Numbered from the stretch's first letter, positions 42,568 to 54,562 are shown. The stretch: DNA of 64,000 nt from Cladocopium goreaui (GCA_947184155.2 CAMXCT020000808.1:57501-121500), one strand, 5' to 3'. Numbers and translations are program-made. Notes: generated by a model not told the origin, from the letters alone.

Positions 42568-42923
42568 TCACTTCAACCCAATCCAAGCTGCCGGAATTTC
42601 TTCCTCGGATTCACGGCAGTCTAGGAGTAGAAGTCTGGATTTTACTGCGCTGGAAATGTGCTCGGTCCAATCTTTCGGGTGCGATTTGAGTGCTTCTTTC
42701 CAAATAGATGACATGTACATAGCAACATTTCCTGGATGCCCTTTTTTTTCATGGGTTTTTCTATTCCACGGGCACATCAGGACGCCTAGTTTTGATGTGA
42801 AATCTGGCGAGGACACTGATGTCATGATCAAACCGTTCAAGCGTCCAGAGGGCATCGGAGTTTCTCATGGTCACTTTGAACCGCAGAATCCGATCGACTT
42901 GGAACTTGGTGGTTTTGTGACCT
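42568..42923 (-). CDS. Candidate exon(s), unknown protein
   Basis: Two minus frames look coding: HKTTKFQVDRILRFKVTMRN ... SVLARFHIKTRRPDVPVE with TAG near 42760, and, further down, SSIWKEALKSHPKDWTEHIS ... ending in stop at 42568. The plus strand is also open. They may be two exons; no family recognised. Confidence 0.35.
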
Positions 42924-43490
42924 GGAGCTGAAGGGCTGTCATCCAGAACAGCTCAGCAACGGATGAAACGGTGAACCCCATGTTTCCCATGCCCGCCTGA
43001 CTCATCCATCATCTCGCCGTCCTTGTCCACCACTTCATTGTGAAGATAGAACATGACACCACCCAAGTTGGCCAAATTCATATTCTCCCAGAGACGATCT
43101 TTGGGAATCACGCCTCAGCCGCGGTCCCGCAGAATGTCTGATGCCTACTGATACCAGTCCTGTTTTGCGGTGATATCCCAAAAAAATGTCAACTTCCCAG
43201 GTTCCAACCTGAGAAATTGTCAGGTCGGGACACCGCTTTGGGCGCGATATTGATAAAAAGTCATCAACGTGGGCGATGATGAAGTGCTACCTGAGGCCAG
43301 CGGTCAGCTGTCAGCGAATTGCAACGAATCACTCTCTGAATGTTAGAAAGCCTAATCCCTCAGCCACTGGCCATTGAAGTAAATAGATGTAGTTATGATA
43401 TGATATGATATGATGTGATGTAATATGTCTAGCATTCACATACGTTATGATTCATTATCTATCAATGACCTACAAATATTCTCCATCGAC

Positions 43491-45747
43491 CTGTGGCAGC
43501 CGATAGCACAGCCAGCTGCGCGGAGTGGCATTTTCCGTTGGGTTCCGGCACAGTGCCCTTCTTGCATTGCTGCACCTGCCGGGCAGTTCGTGGAGGGCTC
43601 CAACCACTGGATTTTTGGTCCTGTAAAGAAGACCAAGTGGGGTTGCTACCCCGAAATTTTCACAAATTAATCGCCATGTTCCCATCTTTTCCCTACTAAA
43701 ATTATATATATTATATAGCCTTTTGTTTTTGTTGTTGCCCCGTTTTCAGACCCCTTTTTTCGTTTTCGGTCTATCCCCCACCTCCACATGTTGCAAGGGC
43801 GGCAAGGCTGCAGCGCCATGACTTGTGACCGTCGCAGCCCAAAAGGTGGAGCAAAAGCCACTGTAATGCCTGGTGAAAAAAATGAGCAACACTTTTCAGC
43901 GACACACTTTGAGCTGGTTGCCTTGAGATGCCATGTCTCTGATGATACCGCTATCATTTGGGAGGATGAAACATCCATTTAAGTATATTAATATATGTAT
44001 CATATTGTGTATGTATATATATATATATGGCAGTGTGTCAAAACCTGGTACCCCTGGTGAACATCAAAATAGCTGGTAAATGGATGTTCATCCCCCTAAA
44101 AATGTATCTATAGGTATTGACCCATACCCATATATATATATATACAGTACAAACATATACTCATTTGGGAGATCATCCCACCCTCAGCATCATTGGAATC
44201 ATCCAAGCTACATGGTTTCCTGACCGCTGAATTGGCGAGTCTTCAGGAAGCAACCACCGAAGGTACAGAAGACGAAACTGTTGCAGTTTGGGGTGCTATC
44301 ACAGGCCTCTTCACAGCGTGTCCTGATGCAATGGATGTGGAAAGATGTGGAAATATGGAAATGGGGGGCATGGTACGTCCAAATGGCGAAATAAAATCTG
44401 GTTGGTGGTTGACCTACCCCTGTGAAAAATGATGGAGTGAAAGTCAGTTGGGATGATGATGACATTCCCAATATGATGGGAAAGTCATAAAATTCCATGG
44501 TTCCAAATCACCAACCGGTTATGGTTATCTTGCTAGGGATGATGATGATTACCCCACTGGAATGGCTATCCTATGGCTATCTTGTTGGGGGTCATGATGA
44601 CTAACCAACTTGGGCTAAGAGTTGCTGCCTGCAGATGTGACACCTAGAAAAGATTCCCTGTTGGAGGTGTCAAAAAGCTCTGAAATGAGCACCCTACCCC
44701 CTTTTTGAGTGTTGATTATCATAATATTATCATGTTCCACTTTCAAATTTAAGTTGGGGGTACCCTCTGGTAATTTAACATAGCTATTGAAAATCACCAT
44801 TTTTAATGGGAAAATCCACTATTAATGGTCATTTTCAATAGCTACGTTAAATTACCAGAGGGTATTTTTCATGGAGAAACCCAGAATCCCATGTTTCTCG
44901 TCCGGAACTGAAACATGCTGAAACAATTGGGAGGCAAGTATCTTTGTCGCCGTGAAATGCGTGATTTCTTGCCCCTCGTCATCTGCAACCATCCCCCATC
45001 CTTGGATTTGCACAATCTGAGTGGGCAACAGGTTGAAAGGTTGAACAACTGCGCCTCTGGTTCCGCTGCCAGCTTTGATTTTTTCAATTTAAGTGGGAAA
45101 TTCCACGTTCCAGGACCATCTCAAGTGGGAAATCCGAGAAAGAGATAGCTTAGAAACAACGAATTTTCCGATAAAGCAAGTTGTGAAACTGAGAAATCCA
45201 GCACCTCCAATCATAGTTCCAGTTCGGATCCGAGCATCCGTTGGGAGCCAATGGGATGTACGTCCTTCTTGGTCCAGTTGCCTCAGCTTTCCCGGTGCCA
45301 AGTTTTTGAAAAAGCTGCTTGGAGGGTCAACTGGGTCAAACATGAATAGTTTGCCTCGTTTTTTTTCTGGTTGAGGATTAAATATTACAATGTATAATAT
45401 ATATATATATATATATGTTATACATTAAAATATATTGTAGTATATATATATACGTATATATATATTATGATCATATTATATATGTACGTACATATATATA
45501 TATATATCATTATCATATTATTATATAATTACTATTCTTTCAGTCTTGGGATAATCCTGACTGCGACGGCAAAGTGTAGCAAGTCCAAGATGCAGCCGTG
45601 GACGTGGCTGGCGTTGACGTCGTTTGCACCGGTTGCATCGGTTGCACCGGTTGCATGGGCCGCATCCAGGGATACATCGCTGGCTGCATGGGCTGCATGG
45701 GTTGCATCTGCCACGGAGGCTGCATTGACCAGCCTGGTCTCCTGACT
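43491..45747 (-). CDS. Cysteine-rich, PAN/apple-like secreted protein gene (partial)
   Basis: A run of minus-strand exon candidates: 45540-45747 (Met/Gln/Pro-rich, acceptor CTTTTTCTCAG), about 45130-45330 (PNGCSDPNWNYDWRCWISQ), about 44880-45085, 44225-44322, about 43780-43880 (HYSGFCSTFWAATVTSHGAA) and 43491-43620 (QCKKGTVPEPNGKCHSAQLA). Exon 44225-44322 (acceptor CATCAG, donor GTCAGG) reads RCEEACDSTPNCNSFVFCTF then GGCFLK, with the cysteine spacing of PAN/apple adhesion modules. Whether all belong to one gene, and the frame of some, is inference. Confidence 0.42.
44030..44127. mobile_element. Family 8 element
   Basis: GCAGTGTGTCAAAACC ... GGTATTGACCCATAC inserted in a TA repeat, so a target duplication cannot be judged. 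Confidence 0.8.
44225..44322 (-). CDS. PAN/apple-like exon
   Basis: 98-nt exon with phase 1 at both ends, six cysteines in 33 residues in the pattern C-x3-C-x6-C-x5-C-x4-C, a central SFVF, and a following leucine-lysine. Typical of extracellular carbohydrate- or protein-binding PAN modules. Confidence 0.55.
44398..44518. mobile_element. Family 2 inverted-repeat element
   Basis: CTGGTTGGTGGTTGACCTAC ... AAATCACCAACCGG. Confidence 0.82.
44761..44864. mobile_element. Family 1 inverted-repeat element
   Basis: TACCCTCTGGTAATTTAAC ... GTTAAATTACCAGAGGGTA with matching ends. Confidence 0.92.
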
Positions 45748-45873
45748 GAGAAAAAGGGTAGAATATGGTAGAATTATATATCATTACACTGGTACAATTG
45801 TGTGCAATTATATATCATTAACCTCCAGAGTGGTTGGATTTATGTGTGCAATCACAACAAATACATTCATATA

Positions 45874-45979
45874 CTGGTTGGTGGTATACCTACCCCTCTG
45901 AAAAATATGAAAGTCAGTTGGGATGATGACATTCCCAATATTTGGAAAAATAAGATTCATGTTCCAAACCACCAACCAG
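45874..45979. mobile_element. Family 2 inverted-repeat element
   Basis: CTGGTTGGTGGTATACCTAC ... CCAAACCACCAACCAG. Confidence 0.9.
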
Positions 45980-46484
45980 ATTATATATCACAATCATCAG
46001 GCATATAGGATCATATAGGTATACATAGGTGTGTTCCTCTGATCATCATGGTTGATGATCGTTTTCCGTATCCAAAATGACCATATTTTGCAGGGGTATT
46101 CCCCCGCATCATTGGACAACCAGATGGCATGGAGTCAAAGCAGCTACTCTGGTTGATTCATGGCCACAATGGTTTTTCCATGTTGTTTCTATGGAAAGTG
46201 CTGGGGAAACCCCACGTGAGATTTCCCACTGCTAAAAAAAAACGTTCCCGGTGTTGAAACGGGCCCCAAATCATGAACAATTCTCAAAAATCAGGGGAAA
46301 ACCCCATCATTTTCGGGTAGAAGTTCAATCCCAAAATCCGAGTGCTTCTTGGGTACTTGGAGCATTATCCCACAGCTGGTGAAGAATTCCAGGCCCAGCA
46401 GCGATCTCCAATACCACCAGGGTTGCGAAGCCTTGGTCCTCGGTGATGATTTTGGTTGGTGCAATCACGACAAATACACAAATA

Positions 46485-46662
46485 CTGGTTGGTGGTATAC
46501 CTACTGGTAGAGTTATATGGTAGAGTTATATATCATTACTGGTTGGTGGTATACCTACCTACCCCTCTGAAAAATGATGGAGTGAAAGTCAGTTGGGATG
46601 ATGTTCCATTCCCAATATGATGGGAAAGTCATAAAATTCCATGGTTCCAAACCACCAACCAG
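46485..46662. mobile_element. Family 2 element with duplicated left end
   Basis: A complete copy at 46539-46662, preceded by a second left terminus (46485-46501) and a short TATGGTAGAGTTATA repeat. Confidence 0.85.
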
Positions 46663-46679
46663 TATACACAATTCATGTT

Positions 46680-46860
46680 AAAATATTCAAATATCATCAT
46701 TCTGGACCAGCAACACGAGACGTCCATGAGGTCCATGAGTGACTTTCGGATTTTTGTTGGATCATCTGAATGTGATCTCAAAATCTTTGCCAAGTCTCTG
46801 AAGTTGTGAGAGAACGCACGCGTTATCCGATGGTCCACATTCATCATCAGCAGAAAGAGC
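46680..46860 (-). CDS. Candidate exon, unknown protein
   Basis: Minus frame MNVDHRITRAFSHNFRDLAK then ILRSHSDDPTKIRKSLMDLM, following GACGTTGTCAG. Helical, charged, protein-like. Ends not fixed. Confidence 0.4.
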
Positions 46861-46994
46861 TGACAACGTCAGTGGTAAATCTGCCTATCACCAGCTCTTG
46901 GAGGACGGGTAAGTCTCGTCAACCCGCGGTGTTCCAAGGTGTTCCTATCCCCAAAAAAAAACTCCTCGAATGCCTTGGAAAAGATCTGTAGAAT

Positions 46995-47200
46995 GATGAA
47001 TGAAGGCAATCTTTTCACGTCAAAGTGCTTTGATTTCCCATCAGCAAACCCTTTCACAAAAAATCGGCCGAAGGGCGTCTGAAGTTGCCAGCTGGACCAG
47101 CACTTGGAAAAAGAACCGCCGCATTGGACGGGGATTCGACGCGTTAAAACAGGACGAGCGATGACTCGAGACTCGAGCCGAAGGTGCACCGTGTTCTTCA
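46995..47200 (-). CDS. Candidate exon, unknown protein
   Basis: After ATTATCTCAAG the minus frame reads VKNTVHLRLESRVIARPVLT ... QLQTPFGRFFVKGFADGKSK with strong G/C third positions. A second frame over the same DNA is also open. Unrecognised. Confidence 0.42.
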
Positions 47201-47398
47201 CCCTTGAGATAATGCCAATATCATGTGTATAATGTATATATATATATTATTATATATATATTACTGTATAATATATATATATATGTGATCTGAATAATAT
47301 ATGTTGATATACCTGATATATTCAAATCTAAAAAAGAAACAACGCATATCAACGAATCTAAAGTCATCTTTGAATCTTTTGACCCTCTGGTTTGCACA

Positions 47399-47470
47399 TC
47401 AATCTCTGTTTCTCCAGCCCCATCCCCATCGTCTGTTGAACACCTTGTAGTCGGCCACACCATCTTGTCC
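47399..47470 (-). CDS. Candidate terminal exon, unknown protein
   Basis: Acceptor GGATCTTTTACAG (AG at 47471-47472), 23 codons starting GQDGVADYKVFNRRWGWGWR and a TGA at 47399-47401, phase 0. Aromatic-rich C-terminus; family unknown. Confidence 0.5.
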   Translation of the reverse strand, partial: GQDGVADYKVFNRRWGWGWRNRD

Positions 47471-47794
47471 CTGTAAAAGATCCTGGACCATAAAAAGGTG
47501 ACTTGGGGATGGTGGGTTTTACGACAATGCTTCTGAAGAGATACAAGAAAATACGTCTCCGGATGTCTACGGAAAAATGATGGTGTCTGTAAATTTCTGC
47601 TAGATGATAATGTCAGCCCTGGATTAATAAACCTCTAGGCTGTTTAATTGGGAGGGTACTATCAGATTATGACTATTGGAGGAGTAATAAACCATGGTTT
47701 AGTCTCATCCGGGGTTGACATTAGATGAATATGTGGATGATCTAGCTATAGAGTAGATGGTTCTTGGTTCTTCATGGCTCTTTTTTCCTATCAC

Positions 47795-47865
47795 CTGTCG
47801 GATCGGTCGAATCCTCAGGGGTTCATTTCCCCGATCGAAATTGATCCACATTGATCGAACTGGGT
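47795..47865 (-). CDS. Internal exon, unknown protein
   Basis: Acceptor TTTCCCAATTTTCAG (AG at 47866-47867), frame PVRSMWINFDRGNEPLRIRP then IRQ, donor GTGATAGG at 47794. Lies upstream of 47399-47470 and may be the same gene. Confidence 0.55.
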
Positions 47866-48346
47866 CTGAAAATTGGGAAAAAAAACACAAGATCGAAATA
47901 TCCTCAGTTTGGGATCAAAATTGGTTTTCCCATAACTATTTTGGATACTGTAACATACCGTAGCCCTGGATAAGTCATTGCTCTCTCCACTATGCATGAC
48001 CAATAACGTAACGTGGGGTCCCCCCTATTTAGGAAAGTCCCAAATCACAATTTCTAATGAACAAGTCCCTATTATCCATTGTTAAATCCCAATCTTTGAT
48101 TGTTAACTCCACCTTTCCAAGATTTTCCAAGGTCTCATTTCTAGCGGAACCCCTGTCCCCACGGAACCCCTGAAGGCCCTGTCCGTTTGGCGGATCCATT
48201 CCACCTCAAAACGGGTCGCAAAACATCCAAAAAATCCTATCACCCACTTCAACTCAGCATCATACTCGACTCTGGAAAACTATATATATATATCTTTTGT
48301 CTGACTATTGATTGCCATCTTCCCCATATTTTTCTATATGTTTCAC

Positions 48347-48470
48347 ATTTCGGCATGGGAAATGTCGTTCCTTCCGAGCTGCAGAATAGCATTGGTTCTC
48401 CTGCTGCCACAAATCAGCACCAAGCCATTGGGACATCACCGTGCGTTCAGTCAGTGGCTCATCCTCGAGG
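48347..48470 (-). CDS. Candidate exon, unknown protein
   Basis: After CATCCATAG the minus frame reads LEDEPLTERTVMSQWLGADL then WQQENQCYSAARKERHF, up to GTGAAAC at 48346. Good peptide, G/C-ending codons. A second frame (NGLVLICGSRRTNAILQLGR) is open as well. Confidence 0.45.
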
Positions 48471-49011
48471 CTATGGATGGATCAATTGATGTCAATTGGG
48501 TGTTGTTATTCAGCATGAAACCTTGGTGAACATATATGTTTAAGCTATTTAAGCATCAACATGTATCAAAATGTTGAGATTTTAAAGGTTAAAACATAAC
48601 GAAAAAAATGGTGTGACTCTGGAAAAATCGAGATTTGACTCCAATGTATTGCCATTTCAAGAGGGAAAATGATGGTTTCATCCCCACAACATGGCCACAA
48701 CATGGCCAGCTTGGCCAAGTGGGAAAATCTCTGAAACCATGGCTGGGTGACAAACACAGCTTGTGAAACCAACATGGCTGGTATTATATATATATATAAA
48801 GTATATAGATATAGATATAGATATAGAATACACTATAAAATGACATTAATACTATATAATGATTTGAGGTCCCATAAGAAGACCCAAAAAATGTGACCAT
48901 ATCCTGACACATCCTGACATTTTTGTGGCTCCGCCACAAAAGTCCAATTTTTGTTTCGGCCAGTCGTGACATGTGGAAAACAACTGGCACGTGTAGGGAG
49001 TATTTTAAGGT

Positions 49012-49127
49012 TACCCTCTGGTAAACTAACATAGCTATTGAAAATGGCCATAGAAATAGTGAGTTTTCCCATTAAAAATGGTGATTTCCCAATATGTTCC
49101 ATAGCTATGTTAGTTTACCAGAGGGTA
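49012..49127. mobile_element. Family 1 inverted-repeat element
   Basis: Intact ends, directly followed at 49126 by a second left terminus (TACCCTCCGGTAATCAC) of a related element. Confidence 0.88.
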
Positions 49128-49562
49128 CCCTCCGGTAATCACACAGCGCAATTGAAAATCCCTCAAAAATGGAGGTTTTGGATGGCAAAATCCACCAGAT
49201 TTGGTGGATTTTCCAGCCTGGTGCCCTCAATTTTTGCTGGTCGCATTCGTGTTCGGATGATGATGCTACAACCCGATTTTTGATACATACCCCCGTGGTT
49301 GATTCTAAAAAATCCCCAGATCTTAACATAACATATTTCAATCATTCTAACCCCATTCTTGGTGGTCACTCCCAAACTATTCCACTATATTTATTGGATT
49401 GGTTTAAGGAAAACTCTACTTGAAACCACCATATGTCCGGGAAAAAAACAAACACGTGTTTTCAACCATCAGTTTTTTCCTAAAAAATCATTTTTAAAAA
49501 AAAAAACATTATTTATTGGACATATCTCCCAAATTCCATTGCACCAATATTAACATCATAAA

Positions 49563-49666
49563 CTGGTTGGTGGTATACCTACCCCTCTGAAAAATATGAG
49601 TTCGTCAGTTGGGATTATTATTAAATATGGAAAGTCATAAAATTCATATTCCAAACCACCAACCAG
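49563..49666. mobile_element. Family 2 inverted-repeat element
   Basis: CTGGTTGGTGGTATACCTAC ... AAACCACCAACCAG; TAAA occurs on both sides. Confidence 0.9.
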
Positions 49667-49792
49667 TAAACAAATCCTCCCAACAATAATATGATTTATT
49701 GGACATATCTCCCAAATTGCACCAATATGCACCAAGATTAAAACCAGTAAACCAGTATATTATCCCATTCAGTTATTATATCATTACTATAT

Positions 49793-49857
49793 TACCCTCT
49801 GGTTATGACTAACATAGCGAACTGGTATAGATAGATGTCCTGTTGGTAAACCATGGT
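49793..49857. mobile_element. Family 1 fragment, right end missing
   Basis: TACCCTCTGGTTATGACTAA and the GCGAACTGG subterminal motif, then unrelated sequence. Confidence 0.6.
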
Positions 49858-49904
49858 GCCAAAGCCATGGTGATCTTCACACCATCTCCATGGACCTCCC
49901 CCGG

Positions 49905-49951
49905 TCACCGGTCACCACCGGTCACCGGTCACCACCGGTCACCGGTCACCG
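49905..49951. repeat. CCGGTCACC tandem repeat
   Basis: Six or so copies of CCGGTCACC with ACCACC interruptions, just past the donor of the exon at 49956-50057. Confidence 0.9.
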
Positions 49952-49955
49952 GCAC

Positions 49956-50057
49956 CTTCCGAAAGAGCGCCGTGGGCGATGCGTACGTCAGGGCCCAGGT
50001 CCCGTGTCCGTCATCCGAGCGCTCCATGCGTTGGGTCGTGGCATCGGGCCAGAAGCC
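49956..50057 (-). CDS. Internal exon, unknown protein
   Basis: Acceptor TCTTTCACCAG (AG at 50058-50059), 34 codons (GFWPDATTQRMERSDDGHGT then WALTYASPTALFRK), donor GTGCCGG at 49955, phase 0 throughout and nearly all codons G/C-ending. One of the best exon calls here, but no family recognised. Confidence 0.6.
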
Positions 50058-50617
50058 CTGGTGAAAGACCGGGGAAACCAGTGGTTGATGGTTGTTTCAT
50101 GGAATTGGATAATGGGAAATGGTTAATGATTATAATGATTATAATGATAAATACTACCAGATCATGGAAAATCATGGAATTGGATGATGGGAAAATTTTA
50201 ACCGGAAAGCCCTATATTTGATGGATTTTGATGGTAAAAACCCATGGGTTTCCGGTGTAGATTTTCCCGTGAAAACCAACCCATTGATTGTTAGGGATAT
50301 TCTAACATGCTGATCATGCTGATATTAAGATGATTAAAATGCTGATATCCAAAATCATCAAAATCCAATTGGTTTTAGGGATATTCACATGTTGATCATC
50401 TCCAGTTTTTAGGCTTATGAAATGTTGGTGTTGGGGATATTAACACATATTTAACATGCTGAAAATTAATATGATAATTGTTTTTAGGCTTATTAAATGT
50501 TATTAACAATACCGCTGAAAATAGCAACAAAGATGTTATGAACCTGTGGATCAATGTGAATTGATGTGAATTGAAGCCATCGTTGGTAATAACTGTTGCA
50601 GTATCCATCGCGAAGAA

Positions 50618-50726
50618 TATCCTCTGGTAAACTAACATAGCTATTGAAAATGGTCATAGAAATAGTGAGTGTTTCCATAACAAAATGGTGATTTTCCATG
50701 GTTTTTTGTAGGTTTACCAGAGGGTA
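50618..50726. mobile_element. Family 1 inverted-repeat element
   Basis: TATCCTCTGGTAAACTAAC ... GGTTTACCAGAGGGTA. Confidence 0.85.
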
Positions 50727-50729
50727 ACA

Positions 50730-52110
50730 TGTGAATTCACTATAGGATTATCCCCATATGACACACGAGTGGAAGGCCAAAAATTCTCATCAATCAACTG
50801 GGCTGAGACTCAGAACTGGCTGGTGACAGCTGAAAATTAGGTATATGTTGGTGTATTATATAAATATATATAAATATCATTGATGAATCTGATCCACGCA
50901 AAAATCCGCAAAAACAAAAAAGAACCCATTTTCTTCCCAACACTTTCTTAAACGAAATACAGCTTTGTATGGCTCCAAAAAATAGGCTAAATCCCCAAAA
51001 ATCCAGCTTCATCGCCTCCAAAGTTGCTGGCAAATTTTTAGCCCAATCAGCTTTGGCACCATCAGCATCAGCTACAAAGTTCCACCTGGCGGAAAGTCCT
51101 TTGGCCACGATATTTCTGGGATTTCACTGGATTTCACCGAAAATCCGGATGTTGATGGAATTTCACCAACACGGTTACGGTTTGGGAATTTGACTGGAGA
51201 AAAAAAAACATAATGAGCTCAAACAGCGAAATTGCAGGACATCTCTTCTTGCAGTTTCAAGCCATCCCAAAGATCATTTCTCTTGGTAGGATGGAAATAA
51301 TGATGGAAATAATGGAAAGACGAAAAACATCTGAAACTACCACATTTTACCAACCATCCCTCCCAAATTTCTTGGCTAGTTCCCCAAATTCATGGGCTAT
51401 ATCTCCATGGTTGTCACTTCTTTTCCTCTTGTCCAAACAATATTGATCTCGGCAGATTAAAGTAATTCCCAACTCAAAAAAGTGCTCCTCATCTGCCAGT
51501 AAGTTTCCTACAATTTTCCGAGATTGATATCCAGCCATATGGGAGTTGCCCAACTAGTACCGTACCCCTAAATCTACTGCTTAATCATCAATTTCCTCAT
51601 CAAACTGGCCATAAATTGCCATCCAATAGCTATTTGCCAACAGTTAATCAACATTTTTCCTAAGATTTCCTATTGGAATTTCATTACCCAGATCATTTTC
51701 CGGTATGTTAAATTACCCTAAGGTTTACTCATAGAATTCATAGTTCATCATCATTTTTCCTTAATTGTCCTATTGGAAAATTCGATGATGAACATAGTCA
51801 CTATATTTTTCATTCTTCATTTTCACGATGAAATCTATAGCCCCTATATTTTTTTCTAACTTCCTAAAAATGATCATTCTTAATTGGCATTCCAATTAAT
51901 TTGTCATTCTTAATTATCACGAGAAAAATCATAGTACCTAATTGTCCTATTGGAAAATCCTATGATATTAATTTTCATAGTCACGATGAATTCGATGAAA
52001 ATTCATGAAACATCGATGAAAATTCGATGAAAACTCATTTTTCCTATTGGAATGCCATGTTTTCCTCATCGAATTCATCGGTGAAAATCATCAGCCCATC
52101 ATCCGCCACG
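50730..52110. other. No supported gene
   Basis: AT-rich. Frames near 50800-51100 (minus) and 51213-51446 (plus) are open but not splice-bounded; repeated GAAAATTCGATGAAA-type sequence lies near 51985-52035. Confidence 0.45.
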
Positions 52111-52113
52111 GCC

Positions 52114-52191
52114 CTAGGCCGGCCACGTGAGGCTTGGCTCGGCCCCCACATTGGGCAAGCGCAGGATGGAGCCCATGGCAACACCGGGCAC
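52114..52191 (-). CDS. Candidate terminal exon, unknown protein
   Basis: Acceptor GAGACCTCTGAG (AG at 52192-52193), then VPGVAMGSILRLPNVGAEPS and five more codons to TAG at 52114-52116. GC-rich against an AT-rich background. Confidence 0.43.
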   Translation of the reverse strand: MPGVAMGSILRLPNVGAEPSLTWPA

Positions 52192-52254
52192 CTCAGAGGT
52201 CTCGGCTCATCCCAAGGCTCATCCCAAGGGGATCATTTATGGATGTTGATGGAT

Positions 52255-52358
52255 TACCCTTTGGTAAACTAACATAACTATGGAAAATCACCATCTTTAA
52301 TGGGAAAATCCATTATAAATGGCCATGTTCAATAGCTATGTTAGTTTACCAGAGGGTA
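52255..52358. mobile_element. Family 1 inverted-repeat element
   Basis: TACCCTTTGGTAAACTAAC ... GTTAGTTTACCAGAGGGTA. Confidence 0.9.
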
Positions 52359-52384
52359 ATGGAAGATGATTTTGCTGGTTCATA

Positions 52385-52478
52385 TCCCATGAATATCCCA
52401 TGAATATCCCATGAATATCCCATGAATATCCCATGAATATCCCATGAATATCCCATGAATATCCCATGAATATCCATG
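52385..52478. repeat. 12-bp tandem repeat (ATATCCCATGAA)
   Basis: Eight or nine adjacent near-perfect copies. Confidence 0.95.
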
Positions 52479-52521
52479 GTTAATGATTAATGGAGTAATG
52501 ACCATGTTATCCCATTAATAT

Positions 52522-52636
52522 TACAGTAAATTAACACTTTGCGAACTGGAAAATGGACCATTTATGAATGATTTACCGTTCTTAAAGATGGTGGTGGATC
52601 TTTCCAGTTCGCAAAGTGTTAAACTACCAGAGGCTA
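52522..52636. mobile_element. Family 1 relative, GCGAACTG subtype
   Basis: Long subterminal inverted repeat AACACTTTGCGAACTGGAAA / CCAGTTCGCAAAGTGTT with a degraded left TACAG and right CAGAGGCTA. Confidence 0.7.
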
Positions 52637-52639
52637 ATG

Positions 52640-53390
52640 GAAGATTAAAGGCAATGGAAAAAATATCCCATGAATCCATGATAATCCCATGATGATCCAC
52701 TGAAATAATCATCTTGCATGGAAAAATCCCATCCTGGACTAATATTATAGGTATATCCCATTAACTAATGGGATATTAATTGATACTATGGTATATTACG
52801 GATATATTTTTTTTGTATATGTTTATGGTATATCACTGGTAATTATGGAATATTACTGGTATACTATAGAATGAATGGATAATATTGTGGTATGTTACTC
52901 TTAATAATGGGATAATATGGGATATGAGAAAAGGGTTAATTAGTGGATTAATGGAAGATTAGTGATTGACCATGGTTAATATGTAGGTATATCCCATGAA
53001 CTATGGTACTAATAATGGATGTATGGATGTTGTGCAAAATCTATGGGATATTGATATCTATATCAATACTGGTTTTATCCACCAATTAACTATAGATAAT
53101 GGGATAATGGTATACGGTATACTGGGATATTAACAATGGTTGATTTATCTATAATTAATATTAATGTGGCATTAATGATTTATCTATAGTTAGTGAAAAT
53201 AATGGTTTATGGTGGATATATGGTAATGGAGTCTTAATGGTGATAATGGAAAAATCATGATCATGGTATAATAATGGCATATTAGTGGTTGATATCCCAT
53301 GGATAATTATGGTTAACTATGGTTTATGGTAGATATATCTGTAGGTAATGGTAATGAAATATTGATGGGATATTACTGGGATGATCATGG
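52640..53390. other. No supported gene
   Basis: AT-rich DNA dominated by ATGGTATATTA-like phrases. No coding frame. Confidence 0.6.
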
Positions 53391-53394
53391 GATA

Positions 53395-53490
53395 TACCCT
53401 CCAGCAATCAAACGTGGCAGGCTGTAAAATCCCTGGCGGCTTAGTTCGCTGGAAAAATCATCGATTTTTCCATTGCCACGATTACTGGGT
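53395..53490. mobile_element. Inverted-repeat element, CCTCC subtype
   Basis: TACCCTCCAGCAATCAAACG ... CGATTACTGGGTA; same design as 26474-26590 and 49126 onwards. Confidence 0.6.
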
Positions 53491-53542
53491 ATGATCCCAT
53501 CACCCGTTCATATTAAAGACCCCATCATCAAATGGTCCCAAT

Positions 53543-53651
53543 TACCCTCTGGTTATGTCAAAATAGCTATTGAAAATGGCCATAGAAATAGTGGATTTTC
53601 CCATTGAAAATGATGATTTTCCATAGCTATGTAAACGTTTACCAGAGGGTA
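53543..53651. mobile_element. Family 1 inverted-repeat element
   Basis: TACCCTCTGGTTATGTC ... AACGTTTACCAGAGGGTA. Confidence 0.88.
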
Positions 53652-53890
53652 TGTGGAAATGCCCTACTAAACCATGGTTTCGTTTAGGGGGTGTTTAATA
53701 TTGGGGGGAAAAACAGGCTGCAGGGGCACCGCCTACATCCACTGATCCTCATCCCCAAAAAAGGATGAAAGAAACTCATCGTTACCGGTAATGGAACATG
53801 GGGGTAATTCGTAAGATTATGATTAGGACTACTATATCAATACTATAATAACAGTAGTAAAAAAATGTGGTTCTTATAATCAGATTAGAA

Positions 53891-54079
53891 TTACATAGAA
53901 CTATAATCTAATAATTCAGACAGCTTGTCACTGGTTTTCCTGATGAACTTGGGGTTCCGATTACCATCATCATATTGATCCAAGACAACCTCCCAATTGG
54001 CCAATTGGAAGAGCCACAGATGCTGCACTAACCCCGCTGGATCATCTTCTGGTATTTGTCTTGGAGTTTCGAAGGTCTT
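53891..54079 (-). CDS. Candidate exon, unknown protein
   Basis: After GGTTCCCACCAG (AG at 54080-54081) a 62-codon frame reads KTFETPRQIPEDDPAGLVQH, LWLFQLANWEVVLDQYDD and on to a TAA at 53891. It may instead leave by GT before DKLSELL. Ordinary soluble-protein composition; unrecognised. Confidence 0.48.
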   Translation of the reverse strand, partial: KTFETPRQIPEDDPAGLVQHLWLFQLANWEVVLDQYDDGNRNPKFIRKTSDKLSELLDYSSM

Positions 54080-54282
54080 CTGGTGGGAACCATAACGAAA
54101 CCTCTACGTATCTGGCTTCAGCGGCTTCAGCATATCAATTTAATGGATGGTGGTGTTCTCCGTCACAACATCCAGCACACTTCCCCAGAAAATATCTGGC
54201 TGGAAGCAAATGGCGAGACTTTTTTTGGGTCGAAAATTGGGGACATCAAATACATCCATTTAAGGTCAGAAATTTTACTATA

Positions 54283-54400
54283 CTGGTTGGTGGTATACCT
54301 ACCCCTCTGAAAAATGATGGAGTTCGTCAGTTGGGATGATTTTCCATTCCCAATATGATGGGAAAGTCATAAAATTCCATGGTTCCAAACCACCAACCAG
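54283..54400. mobile_element. Family 2 inverted-repeat element
   Basis: CTGGTTGGTGGTATACCTAC ... CCAAACCACCAACCAG, with ATA on both sides. Confidence 0.9.
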
Positions 54401-54562
54401 ATATCCATTAACCATCATTATCTACCATTAACCATTATTCACCACCATTATCCGCCATTAACCACCATTATCCACTATAATATTTGGCCATTGGATGCTT
54501 ACTAGAGTTATAGATCATCCAAGCTGTGGTCCTCCAGGTCTGAACAATTTTGAGCCATGGAC

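Noticed and set aside
52385-52478. Regular short repeats resembling a CRISPR array
   Set aside because: Units are directly adjacent with no spacers, in a eukaryotic context.
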